From assembly GCF_000151315.2 (NCBI RefSeq), contig NW_011887299.1, positions 1,388,885 through 1,452,884 of the forward strand: a DNA stretch of 64,000 nucleotides, written 5' to 3'. Under the pieces are notes generated by a model that was not told where the DNA came from, ran no database searches, and worked only from the letters and a program-made list of their open reading frames with translations. Made by a program: the position numbers and the translations under genes. The first letter of the stretch is position 1; each line of letters opens with the position of its first letter. Origin of the DNA: Capsaspora owczarzaki ATCC 30864. Its lineage: Eukaryota; Opisthokonta; Filasterea. Positions 14,797-27,564 of the stretch are shown one piece after another.

Positions 14797-17700
14797 TTAC
14801 GCGCTCTCTTGGGCTCGAAGGTATTCGGCAACGCTGCCACTGCTGCGATCGAGCAGCGTTGACACGGCCGCATGGCGACGAACAATGCTTTGGTAGGCCA
14901 GCTCTTCTTCGGATGGCGAGGTTGTCAGCTCGTTAGCAGATGTGCGGGTATCTGGGTGATCAGTCGCAGGAGCGCGACCATAGCCTCCGCCGCCAGGCGA
15001 CAAGATGGCGAGCTTGTCCTTGCGGTTGGCCAGCACGGTGCATCTCGCACCCAGGTTGATCAAACGGCTGTCTTGAAGGTGCTGCGCAGCAATCGACCCA
15101 ACTGCCGGGGTAGGAGCCGCCCTGGAGGCATCCTTCTCGCGCGGAACAATCAACAGATTCATGCCGGACGCGCCCGCTTCCCCGCCAAACAGCCCGTACG
15201 GGCGCATGGTGCGGCGCTCGGACAGAATGCTCACCGTGAGCGGACGGGTAAACTCAATCAGCCGAATCACACCATCGCCGCCGGAAAACTGGCCGCGACC
15301 ACCGGAAGCTTCTCGCAGCGAAAACTGCCGAAGAATCACGGGGTAGCGCCGCTCGAGGATTTCGGGATCGGTGATGCGCGTGTTGGTCATGTGCGTATGC
15401 ACGCCTCCGCGACCGTGCCAGGTAGGGCCAGCTCCAGCGCCGCCAGCAATCGTCTCGTAGTAGCCCACCGTCTCGTCGCCGAACGTGAGATTGTTCATGC
15501 ACCCCTGGGAGGCAGCGCAAGCGCCAAAGGCCTTCAAAACCACATCAACCACGCGCTGCGAGGTGAGCACGTTGCCTCCAACGACAGCAGCAGTGCGGCT
15601 AGGCGCGAGAATGGACCCGTCCGGAATGACAATGTTCACGGGATTGAGGCAGCCCTGGTTGAGCGGCACGTCGTGGCCCACAAGGCAGCGCAGACAGTAA
15701 ATCACGGCCGAGTAGGTCACCGCACGAGGCGCGTTGCAGTTGCCATACACCTCCGGGCCCGTCGCCGCAAAGTCAAACGTGGCCGAGCCTGTGGTCTCAT
15801 CAATGTCAATCTTGAGACAAATCGCCGTGCCGTCGTCCATGCTGTCGGAAGCGACTAGCGAGGTCGAGCCGCGATACAAGCGCGCCTTGCGAGCCACTTC
15901 TCGAAGCATCTCGCGCACTGCCACCTCGGCATTTTCGCGAATGTAGCCCATGTACGCCTGAACGACGTGCAGGCCGTAGTAGTCAATCAGCTCATTCACC
16001 AGGACAATGCCGCGTTGGTTGGCCGCGACTTGCGCCCTCAAATCCGACAGATTGTCCGAGAGGTTGCGCGTCCCCGAGCATCCGGGCAACTTGGCAGGCG
16101 AGTTCAAAATCTCCGTGATGCCAGCCTCTTGGAACTCGCCCTTCTCGACCAGTTTGAACGAAATGATGCTGGCGCCTTCTTCCAGCAGCGTCTTGGAGGT
16201 GGGTGGCATCGAGCCAGGCGTGATGCCGCCAATGTCGGCGTGGTGGCCTCGGCTCGCCACGAAAAAGACAGGCTTGGTGATGCCTGGCCGGAAGACGGGC
16301 GTGATGACTGTAATGTCGGGCAGGTGCGAGCCACCCGCCGCGGGGTGGTTGGACACGAGCACGTCGCCGGGGTGCAAGTTTGGCCCGAGATGTTCCACCT
16401 GGAAGCGCACGGCTTCCTGCATGGCGCCAAGATGCACAGGGATGTGGGGCGCATTGGCAACAAGGCCTCCATCTGGGCCAAACAGCGCGCAAGAAAAGTC
16501 CAGACGCTCCTTGATGTTGGTGGAGATTGACGTTCGCTGCAAGGCGCGGCCCATCTGCTCGGCAATGCTCATAAAGCGATGGCCGAAAATCGACAGCTGG
16601 ATGGCATCCAGCGGCACGTCGACCGTCGCAGCGCCACCGTCTGTGGCAGACTGGCTGCCGCCTTGGTACTGGGTCGCGCTCTGGACGTGGACCACGACGT
16701 CGCCTTGGGGTGTGAGTTCCGCTCGACACTGCGGCTCGACCAAAATGGTGCTGTTCTTGTCCACGAGAATGGCCGGCCCGTGCACAACATGGCCAGGGCG
16801 CATGTGCTCGGTGCTGAAAACGCCAGTGTCCTCGCGCAGCCCATCCTCAAAGTAGCAAGCGGTGAACTTGGAGCGCGGGGGTTCCGAGCCTGGAGTCGAA
16901 GCAGGTTCGAGGGGAGACCGAGCAGCCGGGATGGTATGGCCAGAAGCTCGCACGCGAACGTCGTCGACAACGATGGTGCGCTCGCGCAGGACAAAGCCAA
17001 ACTCGGTGCGGTAGCAATCGAGGAAGGCCCGCTCAAAGTCAGGCGCATCGAGCGACGATGCCGGCGCCATGATGGCGCAATCGGTGCGATCGTAGCGCAT
17101 GTTGGCAAAGTACTCGAGCGAAATGCGGTCGTCTGCAAAGCCTTGCTGTCGCAGTTCTGCTTTGCACGCCTCGCCGAGCCGCGCAAGCCGGGCTTGGAGG
17201 TCGGGAAGCGACGCGGGACTGTAGATGGTGGCGCACGGCTCTTGTTTCTCGCACACAACGTCCGCCAGCGCCATGCCGTAAGCTGAGAGAATGCCAGAGT
17301 ACTTGTGGATGAAGATTTTGCGCATGCCGAGCGAGCGGGCAATGGCACACGCGTGCTGGCCACCCGCGCCGCCAAAGCAGGACAAGGTGTGCGTTGTTGT
17401 GTCGTAGCCTTTCGACTGCGTAATGGCGCGAATGGGGCGGCACATTGCTTCGTTGGCCACACGAATAAAGCCCAGGGCAACGGCCTCGGCGGTCATGGGT
17501 GCAAAAGGTGGGGCGGTGCGGGACGCTTGCTCGTCTTGGCCGATGCGCTCCTCGTACTGCTGCTTCAGGAAGGCATTCACCTGGTCTGTCAGCGCAAGGA
17601 AGGACGCCCGTGTCGCATCGACATCCAGCGGCTCATTCTCGCTCGGGCCGAAAATGTGCGGGAAGAATTCCGGCATCAATCGTCCCAAAAACAGGTTGGC

Positions 17701-19578
17701 GTCTGTGATGGCCAGCGGTCCGCCTTTGCGGTAGCAGGTTGGCCCTAAAATAGCATGCAAGCAAGCAAGCGAGCAGGCGAAGAGTCAAGCGTGAGTGCTT
17801 GAAGTCCGACACAACAGGTTGCGTCGATGGAGAAAGAAACTAAAAAACACAACCGGTTCAGTCCTGTTTACCTGGATGCGCACCCACGGACTCGGGCCCA
17901 ACAACAAACATGCCGGCGCGAAAAAAGAGGCGCGAACCACCGCCAGCAGCGACAGTGTTGATGTCGAGCTGAGGCGCTTGAATGGTCACGCCGGCAGTGG
18001 TCGATTCAAAGACGTGTTCATACGTGCCAGCATACCGAGAGACATCCGTGGACGTGCCACCCATGTCAAAGCCGATGGCAGGCGTTGTGGCGTCATAGTC
18101 AAAGGTTGTCTTGCCGTAGCCAACAACACCGCCAGCGGGCCCACTGAGAATGGCTCGCGACCCGGAGAAGGCATCCACGCGCGTGAGACCGCCGTCAGAC
18201 TGCATAAACAGCACCGGCACCTTGCCTTGAGCCATCCGCTCGTCAAAGCCGCGAGAAAATCGATCGACATAGCGTTGAATGGCGGGAGTGAGGTAGGCAT
18301 CTGCTACTGCAGTGAATCCCCGAGGCACAATTTTGACCATCGGCATGATGGCTGAGGAGAGAGACACGTTTGAAAAGCCCAGACGGCTGGCAACAGCGCC
18401 GACCTGGCGTTCGTGGTCGGGAAAGGTGTACGAGTGCATCAAGACGACGGCCACACTGCGAATTCCAGCATCAAACGCCTGCTTGAGATCGCGTTCGAGA
18501 GCCGCCATGTCGATGGGTTGCTCCACCATGACCGACTCTCCGGTAATGCCAATTTGGATGCTTGCGCTGCTGCCTGCATGCTCGGCGGATTCCTGCGCGA
18601 CTTGTTCTGCGGTCAGGACGCGGACACGTTCGTCGACCTTTCAAATACAAAAAAAAAAAAGGCAGTCGAGCATCAGTGTTGGCACGAGGTTGTTACAAAG
18701 GGGAAAAACCGCCAGAGGAGCTGCAATACAACATGCAAAAACAACGCCTCAATGATGATGGTACCTCAATCACCCGCTCGTACAAGCGTTCCGGCATGGC
18801 AATCTGCAAATCAAAGATGCGAGGCCTCGATTGCGTTCCGATATGCAGCAAATCACTAACGCCATACAAGAGGGATTGTGAGAGTCTTTTGAGTGGGAAC
18901 TTGTTTACCGCTCGTTCTCTTCTCTTCTCTCTCTCTCTCTCCCCCCCTCCCCCGCAATCCCGCAATCTGAGAATCGCAGTATGTTGTTACCGGAATCCTC
19001 GCGTGATGAGCAGCGCACATCGCTCGCCATTGCGTTCGAGCAGTGCGTTGGTGGCGACCGTCGTGCCCATGCGGATCCACTCGATGCGCGATGTATCGAT
19101 CGGCTTCCCCGCCGGGTGGTCGACGCCCGTTTCCTGCAGAAACACAGACAGAGCAGTGAGCAGCGAGCAGATTTCAGCGAAACGTCATTCAATTTTCAAG
19201 ATTTTTGTTTTCTTCGGTTCAGCCATTGGTTGTTCGCACTCGTCATCACTCGATTCACTCAAGCGTTCCATCAAGCGAACAGGGGTTGTCTGAAGCGAGC
19301 GACAGGGCGGTGGCCAGGAGGCAGAGGGGCAGGAGGCAGAGGTTGGCCATCCACTGCAAAATGTCGCCGTGCTTTCTTCCCCCTTTCGCTCTCGCTTTCT
19401 CCCGTGCGTCCGCTGCGTCGGGCTTCACCTGGGTGAGGATGCGTCGGATGCCCTCGGTGGGCGCGTCGGGATACGCAGGGTCGACGCTGAGCAGCTTGAG
19501 CACGCGGACGCGGTTGTCGGGCAGCTCGGCGTAAACGTCCGTGAACGACCCGCCGCGATCAATGGCAAAGCGGAACAT
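14797..19578 (-). CDS. OPLAH: 5-oxoprolinase (ATP-hydrolysing)
   Basis: Cytosolic enzyme of the gamma-glutamyl (glutathione) cycle that opens 5-oxo-L-proline to L-glutamate at the cost of ATP. Five exons: 19578-19429, 19133-18991, 18855-18765, 18637-17872, 17744-14797; all phases agree and give 1,365 residues against 1,288 in human. Near-identity to the family runs throughout. N-terminal hydantoinase A part: [70 protein letters not shown]. Hydantoinase B part: [64 protein letters not shown] and the C-terminal [11 protein letters not shown]. Both halves are complete, so the single-chain eukaryotic form is intact. Extra length is in low-complexity linkers near the C-terminus. Confidence 0.96.
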
Positions 19579-19811
19579 TGGGGGTGGGGGTGGGGAGGGA
19601 AATGAAAGAGTGGGCAGTGAAATACAGCTTCGTTTGATATGATATGATGGAGAGTAAGGTGTGTGCTGGATTGTTTGAATGAAAGAAGGATGACAATGGA
19701 TTGACTTTTGAATGCGCTCGACCACAGTGAATCGTCATGAAGGTCGAGCGCCAAGCACTTTTCAGGGTTTGAGGGGAAACTTCAATGCACTCGTTCAAGG
19801 AGAGAGTGCCG

Positions 19812-22781
19812 CTAGACATAGCCGACATACAGCCGCTCCAAAATCAAATCTTGGGGATACTGGGCGGGTTGAATGAACACTTTCCAACCCGCGCGGATTT
19901 GTCGGAGGTTGGGACACGCCACTGGCCAGAACGTCGTGAGTTCGATATTCGCATCGACGACAGTCGGTTGCTCCTTGTGCTTGAATCGAGCAACAACTTT
20001 CTCATCTGCAGCAATCAAGCCACAACAGCCGCGACCAGTGTTGCCGCCCAAGTGCATGTAACGAACCACTTGAACTGATTTCACACGGGTTGGAGTTCCA
20101 TCGACGCTCTGAGGCACTTTGACCATGAGAACAGGGATACGAGCACCCTCTTCATATTTTAGTCGCAGGGTACGTTGCGCACCCTGCCAGTACTGCGCCT
20201 GATCCATAATGATCTCGGCCACCTCGGCTGGCAGTGCAGGCAGAGATTTCGATCCAACCTTTAGCTTCGGGCTGCTGGTCAGCAAGCGAAACACGGCCTG
20301 AACCTCGTCAGCAGTTGCCAATCGTGGAAACATGGAGAATACACGAGGGTTCATCTGGAGGTCGTTTCTGCGCAACAAACAGTCGAGATAGATGAGCACT
20401 TAAACTAGTTGGACAAAGCATGGAGAGGGCATTCAATGGCGAGCAAAACACATGAATACGCGACCTACTCAAACTCTGTCAGATTCCAACCTGCCACCTC
20501 GATCGCTCGAACTCCACGTATGTTGATGCAATTCGATTCGAGGCTGTTTTTGTTTGGTTTTTGTTCCCCAGAAGAAAAAAAAACATACGAGATGGTGAGC
20601 AGGATGACAAGCATTTGGCCTCCCTGCGTATCCCGAAGTGAACAAAGCGCACGACAACTTACTCCAGATACTTCAGCTTTTTGTTCACTCTGAGAGCTTT
20701 CGCTATCTCCTGCGCTCCAGTTTCGGTAATTTGGTTTGCTCTCAACCTACCCGTCCTTCATCCGTGAGTACTCTTCACACCTCACTCGCATCAGTCAAGG
20801 TGAGATGATGACTGACCCAAGCGAAGTCAGCGTGGTGTTCACTTTGAGCGCCAAAGCAATCTCCCGCGCTCCAGCACTTCCAATTTGATTGTCACACAGA
20901 CTGTACCATGCCATCTCCGTCGGTGAGCGCACGGACTACCCTTTGCTGAAACCATCCACACACATCATCAGTCAAAGTGAAACGCCTTACTAGACTCCGG
21001 TCACCGTCGTGTTCACTTTGAGTGTCCCAGCAATCGACATTGCTCCGGCGTCACCAAGTTGGTTGTCGCGCAAACTGTTCGTGTTCCCCGCCCCCACCTC
21101 CAGTCGTGAGCACCTTGCTGTGATCGTCTACTCTTATCCAACAGTGAAAGTCAAATGCCCTACTCAAGTGTAGTCATCGTCGTGTTCACCTTGAATGCTT
21201 CAGCAATTGCCAGTGCTCCATCACCACCAAACCTATTTCCCGCCACACTGTCCATCGCCCTATCAGTGAGTGGACTCTAACAATGCCTCTTGCAAGAACA
21301 ACCATTTGCAACACAGTTGGATGACATACTAGAGATTCTTCATCGTCTTGTTGACCTTGAGCATCTCGGCAATCGCCTGCGCTCCAAGAGGGCCAATCTG
21401 ATTCCCTCCCAAGCTGCATCCGCCATTTCATGAGCCACTCTGCACGTCCTCAGCCAAAAAACCGCCAACTCGCTCGCGTGCATCGGTAGGCAGCTTACCC
21501 GAGCCAAGTCATCGCCGTGTTCGGCTTGAGTACCTCAGCAATCGCCTGCGCTCCAGCGTCGCCAATCCGATTACTACCCAGCCTGTTCGTCCTCGAGCAG
21601 TGAGCCACTCTGAATGCTCCTCTGAAATCACTCACTCACAAGCACAGATGCCCTACACGAGCTCACGCAACGTCGGATTGACCTTGAGTGCTTCAGCGAT
21701 TGCCTGCGCTCCAGCGTCGCCAATCCGATTACTACCCAGCCTGTCCGTCCTCGAGCAGTGAGCCACTCTGAATGCTCCTCTGAAATCACTCACTCACAAG
21801 CACAGATGCCCTACACGAGCTCACGCAACGTCGGATTGACCTTGAGTGCTTCAGCGATTGCCTGCGCTCCAGCGTCGCCAATCCGATTACTACCCAGCCT
21901 GTCCGTCCTCGAGCAGTGAGCCACTCTGAATGCTCCTCTGAAATCACTCACTCACAAGCACAGATGCCTTACATGAGCTCACGCAACGTCGGATTGACCT
22001 TGAGTGCTTCAGCAATTGCCTGCGCTCCAGCATCGCCAATCCGATTCTCGCCCAGCCTGCTCATTCCCTCCTTCAGTTAGCCGCTATGAATGACGTCTCC
22101 TGAAATCATTTAAATGCATCAGTCAAGGTGAGATCCCTTACCGGAGCTGAGTCAGCCTCGTGTTCACTTTGAGTGCCTCAGCGATCACTCCCGCTTCGCC
22201 AATTGTATTCGAGGCCAAACTATCCGTTCCCAGCATCGGTGAGCCACTCTTACCATCCCACACGAATTTCCCGCTACCATACACTTTAGTCAAAGTGAGA
22301 TGACTTACTTGAGCGTGTCAAGCGTTGTGTTCACTTTGAGACCCTCAGCGATCGCCTGCGCCCCAACATCTCCCATCTGATTATCCGACAGACTGTCCAA
22401 GTCCCCTCCATCAGTGAGCATTCTAAGCTCTGTTGAAATCACCAACGCAAATGCATCAGCAAATTTGAGATGCCTTACTCGAGATTAGTCAGCGTCTTGT
22501 TCACCTTGAGTGCTTCAGCAATCGCCTGCGTTCCAGCAGCGCCAATCCGATTCCAGTTCAGACTGCTCATCCCCCCCTGAATCAGTGTGCACTTTCGACA
22601 CCCCTCTGCTCACGCACACGCACACGCATCAGTTCAAACAAGATGCCGTACTCGAGCGTCTCCAGCCCCGTGTTCACCTTGAGTGCCTCGGCGATTGCTT
22701 GCGCTCCAGCGTCGCCAATCTGATTGTCGTCCAGACTGGTCCATCGCCTCCATCAGTGAGCACTCCTTATCATCACCCGCA

Positions 22782-22823
<42 letters not shown>

Positions 22824-23257
22824 ACCCCGCCCCGCAACTCCCCAAGCGAGATGTCTTACGAGAGCCGAACCAGCGTCGTGTTCACTTTGAGTGCCTCAGC
22901 GATCGCGCCTGCTCCAGCGCAGCCAATCTGATTCTGACCCAGACTGTTCGTCCTCCCCTCCATCATTGAGCAGACCGCTCTGCTCACATGCAATCGATCA
23001 AATCGAAATGATGCCTGACCTGAGATCTGCCCGCTTCGTGTTCACTTGAAGTGCTTCGGCAAGCCCCAGTGTGTCGTGGTCGTCAATCTCGCGTGCTTCC
23101 AGACTGGGTTTCCGTCCCGTGCTCGTCAGTACATGTATACTGACACGCGCACCCTGCCAACGCTGGTTCCAATGCACTCGGCTGTTTGTTCTTACCAGAG
23201 CTCTTTACCCTCGTCCTCCTTGACTATGTCGTACAGCTCGCGCTGATAGACATCCAT
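19812..23257 (-). CDS. Leucine-rich-repeat protein, one repeat per exon
   Basis: Ribonuclease-inhibitor/NLRC3-type LRR protein of about 630 residues. Exon 1 is 23257-23196 (MDVYQRELYDIVKEDEGKEL), followed by about 15 exons of 81-84 bases between 23103 and about 20660, all in phase 2 and each encoding one 27-28 residue repeat of the form LGxNQIGDAGAQAIAEALKV. The first repeat (23103-23020) is degenerate. The last exon, 20367-19812, codes for about 185 residues without repeats, including LPALPAEVAEIIMDQAQYW and the C-terminal LILERLYVGYV; I do not recognise this domain, though the LPxEVxExI pattern recalls F-box-like helices. No NACHT domain or signal peptide is visible, so it is probably an intracellular scaffold or sensor; function unknown. 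Introns are short (about 74-90 bases) except the last (290). Confidence 0.82.
21542..22015 (-). repeat. Three near-identical 158-bp exon+intron units
   Basis: Three tandem copies with a 158-base period. Each holds one 84-base LRR exon and its 74-base intron, with only a few differences between copies in exon and intron alike. The units add whole repeats to the LRR protein without disturbing phase. Near-identity of the introns shows that the duplication is recent compared with the other repeats in the gene. Confidence 0.93.
22783..22820. repeat. (CT)n run in an LRR-gene intron
   Basis: About 38 bases of CT repeat inside the intron between LRR exons at about 22945-22862 and 22738-22655. It reads as GA on the sense strand, so unlike most introns here it is purine-rich in the transcript. 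Confidence 0.9.
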
Positions 23258-23654
23258 ATTCTCATACAAAAGCATGGTTGAAAGTAGACTGTCAAGCCAC
23301 GCGGTCCAGCAACCCAGTCTGTTCGACCGCTGAGCATTCATGTATTATTATAAACAGTTGGTTGATGAGCAAAAGTAGCGCAAAAGACAATGAACATGTA
23401 CATAGTGAAACTTTGTGAGAAAGCAACAGACGAGTTGTTTGAGTTTCATAGAATCTAGGAGGCTATTGACTTTTGCGTCTAGAATTGGTCATTGCAACCA
23501 TATGTGGCTGAATGCGAGTTGACTCTCGTTCTCTGAGAGTTACGCACTATTCGGGCCATCCTTTTGAATCTCAGTCGACAATTTTGCACCAAAATCCGAG
23601 CCAAATTTGAGCCCAAATTTGAGAATTCTACGAGGCGTACTGCACAAAAGCGAG
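23258..23654. promoter_or_regulatory. Divergent intergenic region, LRR gene / dipeptidase
   Basis: 397 bases between two divergent starts. AT-richer than its surroundings, with no coding signal. It contains short inverted words such as GAATTGGTCATTGCAACC near 23485 but nothing I can name. Probably carries both promoters. Confidence 0.45.
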
Positions 23655-25263
23655 ATGGCGCAGGCAGATCAACGCCCGGCCCAGTCTCCATTGACACTCT
23701 ATGTTGGCGCCGAGGCCGTCTATGCACCGGAACCGCTCGGAGCAGTGGACGTGCTGGTTGCCGGCGATCGGATTGCCGCCATTCTGGAGCGCGGCTCGCA
23801 GGCCACCGCGACTGCAACCGCGCTGGTGCAGCAACTAGGCTCATCGGGAAGCCTCGTTGACATATCTGGAGGAATCCTCGTTCCGGGCTTGGTCGACGTG
23901 CACGTTCACATTGCTGGCGGCGGAGGCGAGATGGGACCCGAGTCGCGCACACCGGAAGCCGCCCTGTCCGAGATTGTCTGCAATGGCGTCACGACGCTGG
24001 TAGGCCTCACGGGAACCGACTCGGTGACGCGATCGCTCGAGAATCTCCTGGCCAAAGGACGAGCATTGCAGCGCGGCGGATTGAATGTCGCGCTCTTCAC
24101 CGGTGCATATCGAACGCCGCCTCCAACGCTCACGTCGAGCATCATGCAGGATATCATCACCATTGAGCAAATTATCGGGGTCGGCGAGATTGCCATTTCA
24201 GATCACCGCTCGTCCGTGCCGTCGTTTGACGAGTTGACGAGCATTGTGAGCGATGCCAGGTCAGTGTGCTGCGTTGTTTCAGGGTTTGCTTTTGTTTGTT
24301 AAAGTGTCATCTTGGCACGGGGCGACTTTTTGGGTTTGGAGCATCTTTCAAGCTGTATGGAGGCGGGTGGGGACGAGATATGCCTCAAAACTGCGCATTT
24401 GCAATGATTCACTCATGCCCGCATCACGTCCGCTTGCTGATACAGAGTTGCTGGCATGCTTGCCGGGAAGACTGGCCTGTCCCACTTTCACGTCGGTCAA
24501 GGCGCCGAAATGCTCGAGCCGTTGTGGAAGATTGTGCGCTCGACGGCAATTCCGATTCAAAACATTTACCCGACCCATGTGTCGAGTCGAGGGCCAGGGC
24601 TATTAGCGTAGGTGCTATATATTTTTTTGGTTTCGGTCAATTTATTGGTGAAAAAGAACAAAAAAAAACCACAGCGAGAGTGAAGCGCAGAGAAGAGTTG
24701 AGCTGGGTAACACAGAGTGTGTGATGGACCTCTCGCCCGACTCACCCATGCTCCTGTTTGTTCTTCCGTGCACTCAACCAACACATTGCACAATCCTCAT
24801 CAGGGATGCCAAAAAGTGGGTCGAAGCTGGTGGGCATGTCGACATGACCGCCGACGCTGCAAGTGCGACTGCCACGCCCACGCTCGACGCCCTCTGCGAG
24901 TTCAAGGAGAGCGGATGCACCATGAGCCGCATCACTGTCAGCTCGGATGGTTATGGCTCCTTCCCTATGTTTGACGCCAAAGGAAGCCTGGTCAAGTATG
25001 GCGTTGGCAAGCAGGATGCATTGCTCGCCACTGTGCGCCGTCTCGTCAAGGAACGAGGCTGGTCACTCGAAGCAGCATTGCCCCTGATTACTTCTCATCC
25101 AGGAGACTACGTGTTTGCCGGAGCCCGGGGGCGGCTTTGCAAGTCTGGTGCCGCTGATTTCATCGTGCTCAACCCGGAACTCTCTGAGGTCCGCTATGTG
25201 GTAGCACGAGGTGTGCTGCTCAAGACACCGACCTGGGTGAGCAAGGGGATGTTTGAGAGTTGA
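23655..25263 (+). CDS. iadA: Isoaspartyl dipeptidase (IadA-type)
   Basis: Binuclear-metal amidohydrolase that cleaves beta-aspartyl dipeptides released from isomerised proteins. Exons: 23655-24259, 24446-24607, 24804-25263; phase 2 at both junctions, 408 residues against 390 in E. coli IadA. Motifs in order: GGILVPGLVDVHVHIAGGGG (metal-binding HVH), GLTGTDSVTRSLENLLAKGR, TGAYRTPPPTLT, GEIAISDHRSS, AGMLAGKTGLSHFHVGQGA (His ligand), QNIYPTHVSS (His ligand), GGHVDMTAD, MSRITVSSDGYGSFPMFD (catalytic Asp) and GRLCKSGAADFIVLNPEL. The carbamylated-lysine position of the family is replaced here by Glu in GVGEIAIS where E. coli has KCAIS, so the bridging residue deserves a check. This family is mainly bacterial. 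Confidence 0.92.
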
Positions 25264-25717
25264 TGCAGCAACTGCACCAGAGAGCGAAAGAGGTTGCAAA
25301 GCTGTCGAAGTGCGAACGTTCGTCAAACAAACAAAAAAGGCGCTGTGGAAGCCGGAGAACCACAGTGAATGACTAATTCGACGTTGGACGTCTTCTCTAC
25401 ATTTGCAGCTTTGTCGCTTGCAAGTTCGACTTCGCACAAGTGTCAACATGAACGCTTGGTGTTTCGAAGTGGAAATCTCAATCCGGCTCGTCCTGCTGGA
25501 TCTGGTCCTGTTTGTCTGTTTTCTGTGTTGTTGTATGATTGTACCAATGACTATTACTCTTCTGATTCTCTGACGCTCCCAATCTCAGACCCACTCCTTC
25601 TTCCTTTTCCCAATGCTCTCCAGCCAAGGTCTGTCTTTCGGTCCATTTCCCCTCCATAGCCCTCCTCCTCCCCTCGACCCACCCTGTCCTCTTTGAGTGT
25701 CTATCCGCCATTCATCA
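25264..25717. other. Intergenic, pyrimidine-rich
   Basis: 3' flank of the dipeptidase followed by a C/T-rich stretch (25560-25700) that is probably the 5' leader of NDUFA9. No gene or RNA seen. Confidence 0.5.
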
Positions 25718-25805
25718 ATGCGACGTGCTGTCTTTCATCGCGTTGCCATCAAATGGAAATCCAAGCCAACAAGCCAAAAAAAAAAAAAAAATCCCAATGG
25801 AAATC

Positions 25806-25843
<38 letters not shown>

Positions 25844-26126
25844 ACGATCTCATCCTTTTTTTTTTCATTGCCTTCTCACATCAAAGCGACTCGAGCAGAG
25901 GGAGGCTGGGGAGGGGGGGGGAGGGAAACCAACATAGCATAGACCACAGGACACGCATGCCAGACATTCCCCACAAGCGTCGCTCACGAGTCCACTTGAG
26001 CGGAACGAGGGAAGAGGGCTCTCTCTCTCTGTGTCGTCCCCCTTCCACTCTTCACTTCATCACTCACATCGTCATGCACTTGTCTTCTACAAAACAACAA
26101 CAACCCCCCCCCCCACCATCAAACAG

Positions 26127-27466
26127 GTCGCCTCGTCGCAGCCAAGTCGTCGTCCGTGTCGTCGATCGCAGCACGCGCGCTCTCGACCTCGATCGCCTCT
26201 GCCTCGTCCTCGACTCCGGTGAAGAGCGCCGGCGTCCCGCTGACCCGCGCTGGCGACGACGCCGTTGCAACCCACACGCTGGCCAAGTGGTCTGGTGGCC
26301 CGGTCTCGCGCGCTGGCACCGGCGGCCGCTCGTCCGTCTCGGGCGTTGTCGCCACGGTCTTTGGCTCGACCGGCTTTATTGGCCGCTACTTGGTCAACCG
26401 GCTAGGCCGCGTCGGCTCCCAGCTCATCCTGCCATACCGCGGAGACGAGCATGCCTACCGCCACCTCAAGCCGATGGGCGATCTCGGCCAGTTCTCCTTC
26501 CCCTTCTACCACCTTCGCGACAAGGACACGGTCAAGCGCCTTGTCGAGCACTCGAACGTCGTGTTCAACCTCGTCGGCCAGGAGTTTGCCACGCGCAACT
26601 TTTCGCTGCACGACGTGCACGTGACTGGCGCCGAGACGATCGCCCGCGCTTGCCAGGAGGCCGGTGTCGGTCGCCTCATCCACGTCTCTGCCCTCAACGC
26701 CAGCACCGAGTCGCGAAGCCCCTTCCTGCAGTCCAAGGCACTCGGCGAGCAAGCTGTTCTTGCTGCCTTCCCTAACGCCACCATTATTCGCCCTGCGACT
26801 CTGTTCGGCCCCGAGGACCGGTGAGGAGGGGATGGATGGTTTTTTTTTTCTTTCTTTCTTTCTTTCTTTTTTTCGTGTTGTTGGGTCCCTTCGTCCTCTG
26901 AACACTGCCTGCGGTTTTGCTTGATTTATTTACTTTTTTTTGCTTTGGTGGTGATTGTGCACTTGTAGACTCTTCAATCGCCTGTCTGTTCCGATGCGAA
27001 CACCTTTCGGCGTCCCGCTGCAAAACTATGGCGAGACCCGCAAGCAACCCATTTATGTCGTGGATGTTGCCCGTGCTCTGATCCGAGCAATGGAGGAGCG
27101 CACCACTGCTGGCAAGACTTTCGAGCTTGTTGGGTAGGCATCAGCATTTTTTTTTTATTATGAGTGTTTTGTGTATGCCTTTGCTAACTGAAACGACAAT
27201 ACCACAGCCCCAAGGAGTACACCACCGCCCAGCTTTTGCAATACATGTGCGACATGGCTCGCCGACCGATGCGCGCATTCCACGTTCCCAGCGAAATTGC
27301 CGAGTGAGTTGTGGCCTTGCGCCCCGTTTGTTTCGTGGACTCTTTCGGTCGTTTTATTCTATTTCAACTCACTCACGTCCGTGTGCCAACCTCTAGACTT
27401 GCTGCGTCCGTTCTCGAGAAGGTGCCTATTTACTCGCCTGTCTGGTCCAAGGATCTTGCCATTCGT
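26127..27466 (+). CDS. NDUFA9: NADH:ubiquinone oxidoreductase 39-kDa subunit (partial)
   Basis: Accessory subunit of mitochondrial complex I; an atypical short-chain dehydrogenase that holds NADPH near the Q-module junction. Exons read: 26127-26820, 26969-27133, 27208-27303, 27397-27466, all in phase. Motifs: VVATVFGSTGFIGRYLVNRL (nucleotide-binding loop), GSQLILPYRGDEH, PMGDLGQFSF, HSNVVFNLVGQEFATRNF, AGVGRLIHVSALNAS, FPNATIIRPATLFGPEDR, QPIYVVDVARALIRAM. The first exon is unresolved. The acceptor at 26126 needs a phase-1 donor; a Met at 25718 followed by CGAC and a weak GT would give an Arg-rich presequence start (MRRRLVAAKSS), which suits mitochondrial import. The last 60 or so residues expected from the family are missing and probably fall in the gap at 27565. 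Confidence 0.9.
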
Positions 27467-27564
27467 GTAGGTTTTCGCTGGCATCTTTTTGCGATTGCGA
27501 TTCTTGTTTCGAGATTTCTGACCTTTTTTTTTCAAATTTCTGATGCGCCATTCTTCGAGGTGAT

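Noticed and set aside
21542-22015. CRISPR-like array
   Set aside because: The regular 158-base units are LRR exons with introns in a eukaryotic gene; spacers are not unique.
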